A stretch of 61,479 bases of DNA, taken from positions 1 through 61,479 of IMG/VR virus record IMGVR_UViG_3300017605_000690. The stretch is one strand, 5' to 3'. The notes under the pieces are model-generated. The model did no database searches, had not been told where the DNA came from, and saw only the letters and a program-made list of their open reading frames with translations. Source of the stretch: a virus. Numbering within the stretch: the first letter of the stretch is position 1; every line of letters starts with the position of its first letter. Shown piece by piece: positions 13,612 to 20,973 of this stretch. The position numbers and the translations under genes are program-made.

Positions 13612-14708
13612 TAGAACATCCCCTTGTATACGTGCCTTGAACGAGCCATCAGTTCTTGCGCCACACCCCGACCGTGCGCGCCCTTCGTCTCGAGGTAGAA
13701 ATGCTGCACTGGTGCTAGCAACTCGAGCTGGGAACACAGCTCAGCAGCGAGCAGGTGCGGCCCTTTACCGTAGTCGGCGAGCAGCACGTGCTTGAGCCCG
13801 ACGTCCGCCTCGACTTCACGTGAAGCCTTCGCAATGACATCGTGGCCGTAGGTGATCGGTGTTTCGGTTTCGAAGAGAGGCATACAGTCCACGTACAAGT
13901 TCTCGATGAGATACTTGGGGTCGTTAACTGTTTCCATTGGGACGGGGACTGCTGTTACTCTCAGAGCACTACTCATGGACTTGTTCTTGCCTTTGTGACA
14001 CGTGGCGAAATGCGGGCACTTCTCAGGCGGGAACTTCTGACACGGACTGTCGTAGAGCGCGAACGCATTCTCGGGCATCGGGAACGACATGGGGTCTGCG
14101 CCCGCGGGGACCGCCGCGATCTCTTCGGCGGGCGCGAGTACGCGCAACTTGAACGCCTCTGTGTCCCGTGTCTCGTCGCGCCTGAGCTGGGAAGCCATGC
14201 TCGAGTATGGAACGACGTCACCCGCCCTTAGCGCCCCCTCACTGTTGCCCCACGTGCCCGTTATCCAGAGCGCACTGTCGACCTCTGGGTAGGCTTGCGA
14301 GTAGAGCAGGCGCTGTACGTCCTTCTTGAGCTTCGCGGGCGACTTGGCGTACTTGAGCGAGCCGCCTGTGGTCTTGTAGTCGAGCACGAAGCCGAGCGAG
14401 AGTCGGTCAATCACGCCCTTGAACAAGACACCGTGAATGATCTTCGTGAACTCGACCTCGAACTGCGCGCCCTCGTCTTTCGGGTTGTGCTTCCATAGCT
14501 CGCGGGCCATGCGCGTGATGTCATAGCCTTCCCACGGCTCGACTAGCTCGGGCTCGGTGTCCTTCGCCAGCTCGAGTAGTCGGTGCGTGCGCTTGCCGGC
14601 CTCGGCTGCTTTACCACCCGCGTCCCGTTGATCGGCGCGATAGGCAAAGGCCCACCGGCGCTGGCACATCGTCCACAGTTCTATGGAGCTCGCTGAAATA
14701 GGTCTCAT
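13611..14708 (-). CDS. Cas4/RecB-like PD-(D/E)XK nuclease
   Basis: A 365-residue protein of the PDDEXK_1 family: SASSIELWTMCQRRWAFAY at the start (the Cys is the first Fe-S ligand in this family), FKGVIDRLS with the first Asp, then VLDYKTT with the D-x-K. Three Cys in CQKFPPEKC..FATC near residue 225 complete a probable 4Fe-4S cluster. About 120 further residues follow this cluster. Members act as 5'-3' exonucleases in phage replication and recombination. It lies in the replication block. Confidence 0.8.
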   Translation of the reverse strand: MRPISASSIELWTMCQRRWAFAYRADQRDAGGKAAEAGKRTHRLLELAKDTEPELVEPWEGYDITRMARELWKHNPKDEGAQFEVEFTKIIHGVLFKGVIDRLSLGFVLDYKTTGGSLKYAKSPAKLKKDVQRLLYSQAYPEVDSALWITGTWGNSEGALRAGDVVPYSSMASQLRRDETRDTEAFKLRVLAPAEEIAAVPAGADPMSFPMPENAFALYDSPCQKFPPEKCPHFATCHKGKNKSMSSALRVTAVPVPMETVNDPKYLIENLYVDCMPLFETETPITYGHDVIAKASREVEADVGLKHVLLADYGKGPHLLAAELCSQLELLAPVQHFYLETKGAHGRGVAQELMARSRHVYKGMF

Positions 14709-14826
14709 TGTTCTTTGTTAACCAATCAGGAAGGCCGGAATCGTCGCGAGGGGTCAGAGGTTCGTAGTACTCACACGACTGATAAATGAGCTTGAAGAAC
14801 TCACCGTTCCAAATAGCTATTGCCAT
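14611..14826 (-). CDS. small protein, unknown
   Basis: A 71-residue ORF starting as TAATG after the upstream gene, with a plausible aromatic-rich N-terminal half (IWNGEFFKLIYQSCEYYE). Its last 32 codons overlap the nuclease gene in another frame and look less natural (SRRSTGRGW end). Probably real, unknown function. Confidence 0.45.
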   Translation of the reverse strand: MAIAIWNGEFFKLIYQSCEYYEPLTPRDDSGLPDWLTKNNETYFSELHRTVDDVPAPVGLCLSRRSTGRGW

Positions 14827-14987
14827 TAGAGTGCTCCATGTACTTTGTCCGCCGCTTCTCTCGACCAGCGAATCGCGTCATCCATCCCGAAGGTGGCGAG
14901 TAGAGTTGCGAATGCTGCGTTGAATGTTCGGTGCCAAGCTTTGATGCGCTCGTTCTCTGTACCGTCATCCATTGCTCTGTATTTCAT
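14826..14987 (-). CDS. 53-residue small protein
   Basis: Starts at ATG 14987 after a good GGAGG, inside the 3' end of the methyltransferase gene. A helical protein (WHRTFNAAFATLLATFGM, ending ADKVHGAL). Similar short proteins occur beside phage early genes. Function unknown. Confidence 0.6.
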   Translation of the reverse strand: MKYRAMDDGTENERIKAWHRTFNAAFATLLATFGMDDAIRWSREAADKVHGAL

Positions 14988-15519
14988 TACCCCACGCCTC
15001 CCATCCTGGCACTCGCTCACGCGCGAACAGTTCGATCTTAGTTTGTGTCGGGTGCATCTCTTCGATTCGCGCTCGGACGGCGGCGGGCTTCGCGCTGTGT
15101 TTGCCCCGTAATTCTTCATGCACCCACTGTCGCTCGTTCCGTGAACCACGCGGTTGCGGAATCTTTCCGCTCTTACCAACGAGCACGAACTCAGTCTGAC
15201 TCATCGTGTAGTAACCGGGATTCGTGCGTAGCTTGTTCCACACGAACGCGACCGTTGCGTAGTCGAAGCCCCACGAACGCATCACGTGTAGCGCGTCCTG
15301 CATCATCGGTCCCGTAACCCAGAGGTAGAGCAGACAGTCATCGGACGCGATCTTAGCTACGGGCAGCATGCACAAGTCTAAGAGCGGCATCGTCTCGTAG
15401 TGCTTGATAGCACCGCCCGTGTCTATGCCGACGTCGCCGCCGAACCCGAACTGTTTTCTGCCTCGATAGTCCCACGGCGGATCGGCATAGATGATGTCGA
15501 ACTTCTGATCAGGGAACAT
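14965..15519 (-). CDS. MT-A70 family adenine-N6 DNA methyltransferase
   Basis: About 184 residues from ATG 15519 (MFPDQKFDIIYADPPW). The DPPW catalytic motif stands at residues 12-15. Other family marks are the LYLWVTGPMM strand, WNKLR, and HSAKPAAVRARIEEM near the C-terminus. It transfers a methyl group from SAM to adenine N6, probably protecting phage DNA from host restriction. The frame extends upstream to 15570, but those codons overlap the previous gene. Confidence 0.85.
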   Translation of the reverse strand: MFPDQKFDIIYADPPWDYRGRKQFGFGGDVGIDTGGAIKHYETMPLLDLCMLPVAKIASDDCLLYLWVTGPMMQDALHVMRSWGFDYATVAFVWNKLRTNPGYYTMSQTEFVLVGKSGKIPQPRGSRNERQWVHEELRGKHSAKPAAVRARIEEMHPTQTKIELFARERVPGWEAWGNEIQSNG

Positions 15520-15856
15520 TCTTATCAATGAACTTCCGAATGCGTCGGCGCATCTGTGCTGGCGTAGCAAACTCGTTCGCGCCCTCGCAGCCGAACAATG
15601 ACTCGGCTTGTGTATATGTGATTCCGAAGTAGCCGCACACTTCTTCGTCGTAGAAATCGACGGGCTCGTCCGTGTCTCTCAAGCTCACACTGTGCTTGGT
15701 CAGTTTGAACTTGCGTTGCAAGTCTCCGCGACTCGCGAAGTAACCGAGGACGCACGCGGGTGATCCGCACGGATGCAGGTATACGGTCATATTGAAATCG
15801 CGAGGCTTCACGCCCTCGAGCGCGACGATCAGCTTCTCTAAGCGCGCTTTGTTCAT
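15509..15856 (-). CDS. conserved phage protein, unknown
   Basis: A 115-residue protein with CGSPACVLGYFA in the first third and a FGITYTQAESLFG segment. Proteins with a C-x-S-PACV-x-G segment followed by a small helical domain are frequent in phage early regions, without known function. The two close Cys could bind metal. Confidence 0.65.
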   Translation of the reverse strand: MNKARLEKLIVALEGVKPRDFNMTVYLHPCGSPACVLGYFASRGDLQRKFKLTKHSVSLRDTDEPVDFYDEEVCGYFGITYTQAESLFGCEGANEFATPAQMRRRIRKFIDKNVP

Positions 15857-16074
15857 GTCACGTCCTCGAGCGCGTCCTTAGCCTCTTGCAGTTCTTGCTT
15901 GAGTTGTTCGAGCTGCGCCAAAACCTCAGCGACACGTGCTTGGGCTATCAACTCCGCTGCCTTCTCAGCTTCGGACTCGACCCCCGCCTGCGCCGTAGCG
16001 AGTTCTGACTCGAGCGTCGCAACTTGTGCCTCGAGAAACGCGATCCGATCCTTGAACCATTGTGTCGTTGTCAT
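15853..16074 (-). CDS. coiled-coil protein
   Basis: A 73-residue protein made almost entirely of heptads (FLEAQVATLESELATAQ, then LEQLKQELQEAKDALE). Coupled by 4-nt overlaps to both neighbours. It may be an oligomerisation partner. No enzymatic motif. Confidence 0.65.
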   Translation of the reverse strand: MTTTQWFKDRIAFLEAQVATLESELATAQAGVESEAEKAAELIAQARVAEVLAQLEQLKQELQEAKDALEDVT

Positions 16075-16475
16075 TTCTTGTCTCCGTACAGTTCGAACAG
16101 TTTCTTAGCCACGGTCTCTGCATTCGCGAACAGCTCATCGGTGCGCGGCTGGGCTGGCGGGCGGTCATCTCTGAGCACGGCCCGTTGCTCAGCATCGAGC
16201 AAGATCCCGAGGCACGCGCGCGCGGACGCGAGATGGTGCACGCCCGTGACTGGGTCGCGTTCTTGCCCAAAGAACCACTTGAACACATGCCTCGCGCAAG
16301 CCGATACGTACACGGAAGCTCGAACGCCATCGGTCATCCAATTGCACGCGCCGTACTTGAGCGCGCCCTCCAAGTACGCGAGCGACTCTTCGACGAGAGC
16401 CACGACGGGGATCATGTGCAGGGGTGCGCGGGCTGTACCTGCCAAGTCCTTGGGATTTGTGGGCTTAGAGTTCAC
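16071..16475 (-). CDS. dATP/dGTP diphosphohydrolase-like (MazG-type, MazZ family domain)
   Basis: A 134-residue all-helical protein that follows the dATP/dGTP diphosphohydrolase N-terminal domain: NPKDLAG, a PLHMIPV segment, GALKYGACNWM, VRASVYVSACARHVFKW, then HLASARACLGILLDA. In cyanophage S-2L the MazZ member hydrolyses (d)GTP to the monophosphate in the 2-aminoadenine pathway. No PurZ is present in this genome, so a role in nucleotide-pool control is more likely. It belongs to the replication operon. Confidence 0.75.
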   Translation of the reverse strand: MNSKPTNPKDLAGTARAPLHMIPVVALVEESLAYLEGALKYGACNWMTDGVRASVYVSACARHVFKWFFGQERDPVTGVHHLASARACLGILLDAEQRAVLRDDRPPAQPRTDELFANAETVAKKLFELYGDKK

Positions 16476-16626
16476 CGGAAGCCAACGCGTAGATGATGTA
16501 CGGCCAGACCAATGCGCCCAGCACGAGCTCGTACCAGCGCATGGTTTTGCGTTCGTTCTCCCAGAGGTAGATGAAGCAGCCGGCAGCGGCGGCCAAATAG
16601 AACAGTCCCAAGATGATCCAGATCAT
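16465..16626 (-). CDS. 53-residue membrane protein
   Basis: Found between two coupled genes. ATG 16626, stop 16465-16467. Two hydrophobic helices (IWIILGLFYLAAAAGCFIYL and ELVLGALVWPYIIYAL) are joined by a basic loop (ENERKTMRW). It overlaps the start of the next gene by 11 nt. Could be a small holin-like or membrane-modifying protein. Unknown. Confidence 0.6.
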   Translation of the reverse strand: MIWIILGLFYLAAAAGCFIYLWENERKTMRWYELVLGALVWPYIIYALASGEL

Positions 16627-16796
16627 TCGTCGTCCCCCTCGTCTTCACCGAGCTCGATCTCTTCGACAAGAATCTGAACCTCAGCAATGAGAGCGTCGAG
16701 TGCGTCCGGCAGCTCGCCCTCGTCGATGTCTTCGGCGTAGACTGTGACGAGTGCTTGGCACGCTATGAGTAATTCGTTCGCTTGATTTCGTGTCAT
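16623..16796 (-). CDS. 57-residue acidic protein
   Basis: From ATG 16796 (MTRNQANELLIACQAL). Strongly acidic, ending in a Glu/Asp-rich tail. Coupled by 4-nt overlaps to the VRR-NUC gene before it and the membrane protein after it. Acidic mini-proteins of this sort can mimic DNA, but there is no specific evidence here. Confidence 0.55.
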   Translation of the reverse strand: MTRNQANELLIACQALVTVYAEDIDEGELPDALDALIAEVQILVEEIELGEDEGDDE

Positions 16797-17128
16797 AGGT
16801 AACCTTCCAAAAACTCGATCGCTTCCTTCGCGCCGCGGCACACTCGCGCGGGGTACTTCGCAACGTTTAGCGCACCGATCCAATCCTCTTGCGCGTCCGA
16901 GACTTGCCCGCCCTTGGCGCGCTTGAGCTCGATGAACACGAGTCCGCTGCGGGGAGTGAGCACGAGCAAGTCCGGGAAGCCGGGGCTCACGCCTTTGCGC
17001 TTGTTCATCATCTTCTGCTTGAAACTCGTCGTGTAAGTCTCGTTGGGGCTGTGGTGAAAGCGCCAGCCTTTCACTCGTAACCACGACGCGACTTGCAAGT
17101 GTTCTAGGTACTCAGACTTCGTCGCCAT
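16793..17128 (-). CDS. VRR-NUC domain endonuclease
   Basis: A 111-residue stand-alone VRR-NUC (PD-(D/E)XK) nuclease: E in KSEYLEHLQVASWL, GVSPGFPDLLVL with the active Asp, and FIELKRAKG with the E-x-K. Phage members act on branched or single-strand/double-strand junction DNA during replication and recombination. It precedes the small acidic gene and follows the polymerase operon. Confidence 0.85.
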   Translation of the reverse strand: MATKSEYLEHLQVASWLRVKGWRFHHSPNETYTTSFKQKMMNKRKGVSPGFPDLLVLTPRSGLVFIELKRAKGGQVSDAQEDWIGALNVAKYPARVCRGAKEAIEFLEGYL

Positions 17129-17318
17129 ACAACAGTGCTATCAACTTGTCCTTGTCGACTGGTTCGTTCTTCAAACAGTCGATGATGCCTACGTGCAGGC
17201 GCGTGATCTCTTCGGCACATACAAGTGCCGCGCCTTCTAAGAGCGAGAGTCCAGACCAGCCATAGTTACTTAGGCCGCTGATACGTGAGAGCGCACGGTT
17301 GAGCGTTGGTTTGTCCAT
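17112..17318 (-). CDS. small protein, unknown
   Basis: A 68-residue helical protein whose start lies 49 nt inside the polymerase gene and whose end overlaps the VRR-NUC start by 17 nt. It contains LSLLEGAALVCAEEITRL. No family recognised. Confidence 0.55.
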   Translation of the reverse strand: MDKPTLNRALSRISGLSNYGWSGLSLLEGAALVCAEEITRLHVGIIDCLKNEPVDKDKLIALLYGDEV

Positions 17319-19225
17319 AGATTCAGCTCCCCATTTATGTACACCGGCTCTGCGTCTTTGTCTAACATTAACGTCGCTGCAGGTTCTGCTCTCAGCAAGA
17401 CGTCAGGTGTATAACTCTGGCCGACCTCGACATAGATCCTTGTAGCCTCGGTCGCGCTCACATGAAGCGTAGCTAACGGAACTTCTAGAACGATCGAGTC
17501 GTGCACTGTTAGTACAGGGTGACAATCGTAGAGTGGCTCTCCCCGTCCAGCCAGCTCACATGCGCGGCATACAGCTGTATAAGCCATTGCCGCGGCATCT
17601 GCGGCAAGACCTGAGAAGAGCCCGTTGCACGCGTCGGGGAACGATATATAGGCGCGTACTCGATCACTGATGAACTGTCTGATCGCGCCAAGTGCCCAGC
17701 GGTCCCTGTCGGGGAAGAAATTCGCAACAGCATCGAAGTAAGCCTCTGGTTCCCAGCGTGCTTCCCACGCTCGCATGATCTCGCCGGCTCGCCGATCGTC
17801 GATGAGCGGGTCACCGTCTCTGCGCTCTTTGTTCATCGTCGCGCGCAGACGACGCACCGACATCACGCCCCACCCGCCGAAGTTGATTCGCTTTGAATCG
17901 TCGCGATGGCGCGAGTACGGCTTCTGTTTCTTGTGCGCGAGCATCTCTTCATAGCTCACGTTCATAAGTCCACAGCCCACGTCACAATGCACGTCCCGCC
18001 CAGTATTCAAAGCGTCCGCGAGCTTGTGACTAGCGCCGAGCCATATCTGGCATTGAGCAACCGTCACGAGCTCGTGCATCGCATAGTCGATGTCGACGAA
18101 CGCGTAGCCAGGGCGCGCAACGAAGCAGTTACGCATGCGCCCGACCTTGGGTAGATTCTGCATCTGCACGCCGACGTAGAGCTTGGGGATGCGTGTGCTG
18201 CAGCGCCCGTTCTCGAGCAAGTTCACGAACTCGGTCTGCAGCGGGAGTCCGCGACTACCCTCTTTCAGCATCGTCACTTTCTTAATCGTCGTATCGGCGC
18301 TCGTGTAGAGCGAGTACGCTCGGAGGACGGGATCGCCGCTGTCACGCGTTGCTTCTGCGTTGAGACAGACGCCCTCTTTGGGGGTCTTTTTGACCTCGAT
18401 GCCCGCCTCAGCACAGACGCGTTCCATCCTGGCGCGTGCGCGCTTCGTGTCTTTGCTCCCGACCTTGCTCGGCGGGACGCGCTTGCTCTTGTCATCGAAG
18501 TCGTAGTCGCCACGCAACAGACCGTGCGCGAGCAACGTGTGCCGGGCCTTCTCGATCTCGGCTTCGACTTCCGACAGGTACAAGTCACAGGTGGCGCCGT
18601 CAGTGATGACGCCCCGGTGCACCATCTTGCGCCGCGCGAACGCGTAGTAAGCTTGCCTTGGGCCATCGTTGAGCAAGTCAGCCCAGTGATCTTGCGCGGC
18701 GTGCACCTGGCGCGTGCCCTTTGCGTCCTTACGCGCGTACTGGTCCGCTTCTGCCGGCCAGTCCTTGAGCGGCACGTCGATCAGTTCGCCGTACCTGAGC
18801 CTGTACGTATCAGCGCTCTTGTCGAGCGTGCCGAAACCATGCCGCTCGTAAAGAGCTGCGAGCGAGTACGAGAACTTGACCTTCTCGTCTTCGGCGGCGC
18901 GAAAGCCCTCGAGCTGGCCCGTGCCGAGATCGATCAGCCGCTGGCGTAGCTGTACGTCGTGCACGCGCCCCTCTTCGTGCGCCCGCCAGATACGGGGCTT
19001 GAGCTGGGGGAAGGCGCGGAGGATGACCCACTGATCGAAGGTGCCGTTCGCCCACGTGCTTTCGCACTCGTCGTAGACGTAGACGAGGAAGTCTTCTGCC
19101 TCAGTCCAGTGCAAGATCTGAGGCTCGAAGCTGTCGTCACAGTAGGTTACACACGCGAGACGGGGGGCGACATCTGCGCCGCGTCCGATGAGCGCGGTCT
19201 CAGTATCGACGGCGAATAACTTCAC
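17270..19225 (-). CDS. family A DNA polymerase with 3'-5' exonuclease
   Basis: A 651-residue replicative polymerase. The exonuclease domain has AVDTETALI (Asp7, Glu9), WANGTFDQW and YARKDAKG. In the polymerase domain, motif A is DIDYAMHEL near residue 378, motif B is RDDSKRINFGGWG near 445, and motif C is TVHDSIVLE near 573 (His-Asp-Ser where many phages have His-Asp-Glu). It is much shorter than PolI and lacks the 5' nuclease domain, like many phage enzymes. It copies phage DNA, probably with the primase-helicase at 24659 and the SF2 helicase at 20961. Confidence 0.9.
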   Translation of the reverse strand: MKLFAVDTETALIGRGADVAPRLACVTYCDDSFEPQILHWTEAEDFLVYVYDECESTWANGTFDQWVILRAFPQLKPRIWRAHEEGRVHDVQLRQRLIDLGTGQLEGFRAAEDEKVKFSYSLAALYERHGFGTLDKSADTYRLRYGELIDVPLKDWPAEADQYARKDAKGTRQVHAAQDHWADLLNDGPRQAYYAFARRKMVHRGVITDGATCDLYLSEVEAEIEKARHTLLAHGLLRGDYDFDDKSKRVPPSKVGSKDTKRARARMERVCAEAGIEVKKTPKEGVCLNAEATRDSGDPVLRAYSLYTSADTTIKKVTMLKEGSRGLPLQTEFVNLLENGRCSTRIPKLYVGVQMQNLPKVGRMRNCFVARPGYAFVDIDYAMHELVTVAQCQIWLGASHKLADALNTGRDVHCDVGCGLMNVSYEEMLAHKKQKPYSRHRDDSKRINFGGWGVMSVRRLRATMNKERRDGDPLIDDRRAGEIMRAWEARWEPEAYFDAVANFFPDRDRWALGAIRQFISDRVRAYISFPDACNGLFSGLAADAAAMAYTAVCRACELAGRGEPLYDCHPVLTVHDSIVLEVPLATLHVSATEATRIYVEVGQSYTPDVLLRAEPAATLMLDKDAEPVYINGELNLWTNQRSTVRSHVSAA

Positions 19226-19230
19226 GAAGC

Positions 19231-19482
19231 CTACTTCTCATCTGGGTACGAGACAATGTTCACGGGCCGCAACAAACTCTCGAGCACATTGACGCGCATC
19301 TGAAGCGCGGCGTTCTCGCAGAGCAGTCTGTTATAAGACACAGCAGCGGCGGCGAGCTCACCTTCGTAGTGTTCCTCGAGCTCGCTGCCCTCGTGCAGGC
19401 GCATGATCAACGCGTCTGCGTAGAGCGTGGCTTCTTTGTCGAGGCGGGTGTTGATTTGCTTCAGTTCAGTGAGATGATCCAT
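19231..19482 (-). CDS. small coiled-coil protein, unknown
   Basis: An 83-residue helical protein (MDHLTELKQINTRLDKEA, ending SYPDEK). Five bases before the polymerase start, so co-transcribed with it. Could be a small polymerase partner by position only. Confidence 0.6.
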   Translation of the reverse strand: MDHLTELKQINTRLDKEATLYADALIMRLHEGSELEEHYEGELAAAAVSYNRLLCENAALQMRVNVLESLLRPVNIVSYPDEK

Positions 19483-19491
19483 GTGTCCCTT

Positions 19492-19977
19492 TCACGGTAA
19501 CGAGGGCAACTTCGGTAACCACCAATAGCCGCGCCACTCAGACACAAGGCCAACACGAGGCACCGGCCCCGGTGTTACGTCCCTGAGTCGTTCGCGCACA
19601 CGGCGTAGTTCACGTACTGACTGTTTGACGTGGTCAAGGGGCTTTACTACGTAAAGACCCGGGTTCTGTGGCGTGTCGAGTGTCCAATACCCGCGGGCGA
19701 AGTCCGCCCAAGCGTTGATATGGTCACGAGCCCGACAGCGCTCGTATGTTTCGAAAAGCGAGAAACGGCCTTGGGGAGCTTCGAGGACCGCAAGGCCGTT
19801 CTCTAGTACGTAGATGCTGCACGAGTCGAGGTGGTGGGTGCTGAGTACGGCGTCGAGGATGTCGCCGATCTCGTCCGCGTACAGCCGACAAAAATCATCT
19901 TGCTTCAGCTTGCGCCAGCGAGTTTCGCTTACGCACCGGTAGAGCAACCGGTCTTCAATCGAGGGGAGGTGCTTCAA
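19492..19977 (-). CDS. conserved phage protein, unknown
   Basis: A 161-residue protein with an aromatic-rich C-terminus (WRGYWWLPKLPSLP) and an internal NPGLYVVKPL segment. Similar proteins with a PGLYV motif occur in replication blocks of several phages. No catalytic motif. Confidence 0.6.
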   Translation of the reverse strand: MKHLPSIEDRLLYRCVSETRWRKLKQDDFCRLYADEIGDILDAVLSTHHLDSCSIYVLENGLAVLEAPQGRFSLFETYERCRARDHINAWADFARGYWTLDTPQNPGLYVVKPLDHVKQSVRELRRVRERLRDVTPGPVPRVGLVSEWRGYWWLPKLPSLP

Positions 19978-20119
19978 CTTCTGAGGGCGAGACCAGTTCG
20001 ACGATATCGTCCAGCATCATCACTGCATCGTTCAGAGCGTCGATGTCGTCATCTTCTTCGAAGCGAATCAATGAGAACCGGGTCTCGCGCAGTAATTGCC
20101 GAACGTCATCGCGGATCAT
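19955..20119 (-). CDS. 54-residue acidic protein
   Basis: ATG 20119, stop 19955-19957. Acidic and helical (RFEEDDDIDALNDAVMMLDDIV). It overlaps the upstream gene stop as ATGA and the downstream start by 23 nt. Small, unknown function. Confidence 0.5.
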   Translation of the reverse strand: MIRDDVRQLLRETRFSLIRFEEDDDIDALNDAVMMLDDIVELVSPSEVEAPPLD

Positions 20120-20670
20120 TTCTTTGCCTTTGGCTGGGCTGCTAGCTTCAACGCATTCTCGCGCGTCTCGTCGTGCGCGAAGAACTCGCGCTTCAAAAAC
20201 TGGTACTCCTTGACGAACTCGGGATCGGCGGCGAGTGCCGGGTTCTTTTTCAACTTCTTCTTGCCGTCCGCCTTGAAGTCGTGCGTCGCAACGAGCTTGA
20301 TCTTACGGTTCAAGAAACACGAGGGCGGGCGGATGCTTGCCTCGAGCACCTCGTACCAGTTCTCGTTCTCGATCTTGTCAGTGTCGAGCCCGTCAGACAG
20401 GCCCATCGCAGCGACCAAGATGTTCTTGGATTTGCCGTCGAACATGACGTCGTCTTCTGCGAGATAGTGATTGCGGACCGAGCCGACTGGATACGCGTCG
20501 GTGTCCGCGCTCAAGATCTTCAGGTCGACGATGAGTGCCTGAATGCGCGCCTTCGTGTTGATGGACTTCCATCCAACAATTAGACACTCATAGTTACCCG
20601 GATGATTGATGTAGTTGCCCCCGGAAGAGGCGTTGACCTTGTTAAGGTCGCGTTGTGCGAAAACTCCCAT
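20116..20670 (-). CDS. putative single-stranded DNA-binding or replication accessory protein
   Basis: A 184-residue protein with a Gly-Asn start (SSGGNYINHPGNYECLIVGW) followed by beta-prone stretches and a Lys-rich C-terminus (GKKKLKKNP, ending AAQPKAKK). The fold looks like phage proteins annotated as ssDNA-binding or DUF669-like, and it sits between the helicase and polymerase genes. The call is from context and rough resemblance only. Confidence 0.4.
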   Translation of the reverse strand: MGVFAQRDLNKVNASSGGNYINHPGNYECLIVGWKSINTKARIQALIVDLKILSADTDAYPVGSVRNHYLAEDDVMFDGKSKNILVAAMGLSDGLDTDKIENENWYEVLEASIRPPSCFLNRKIKLVATHDFKADGKKKLKKNPALAADPEFVKEYQFLKREFFAHDETRENALKLAAQPKAKK

Positions 20671-20719
20671 TGCATGTATATGTCACGCTTTCGCGATTGT
20701 ACAAACCTGTACGAGTTAC

Positions 20720-20917
20720 TCAGTTTCGGCAGGCAGCACTCCCGGTAGTCGTGATGCGCCAACGCATTGGATCGTGCGCATCGCGCTCGAGGTAGCCGAG
20801 CTTCGCGAGTCGGCACAGCGTGTTGATGAGTCTGTGCACGACGAAGCCCTCGGGGCCTTGTTCCTGCGCGTGCATGAGCCAGTCGTATTCCGTGACACTG
20901 AGTTTTAGCGCGGTCAT
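20720..20917 (-). CDS. small protein with possible winged-helix fold
   Basis: A 65-residue protein from ATG 20917 (MTALKLSVTEYDWLMHA). It has helix, helix, then strand pattern RLAKLGYLERD and RWRITTTG, the shape of a winged helix reading 'TxxG' at the end. The upstream micro-ORF duplicates its first residues and overlaps its start as ATGA. Confidence 0.55.
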   Translation of the reverse strand: MTALKLSVTEYDWLMHAQEQGPEGFVVHRLINTLCRLAKLGYLERDAHDPMRWRITTTGSAACRN

Positions 20918-20973
20918 TGCGGGCCGCCTTTCTCGCACGAGTATCCTGTGACACTGAGTTTTAGCGCTGCCAT
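20914..20973 (-). CDS. 19-residue duplicated leader peptide
   Basis: ATG 20973 begins MAALKLSVTGY and stops exactly at the next ATG (ATGA). Its first ten codons nearly repeat those of the following gene (MTALKLSVTEY). The DNA copies lie at 20893-20917 and 20947-20973. It looks like a short tandem duplication that created a leader peptide coupled to the downstream gene. Confidence 0.4.
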   Translation of the reverse strand: MAALKLSVTGYSCEKGGPQ

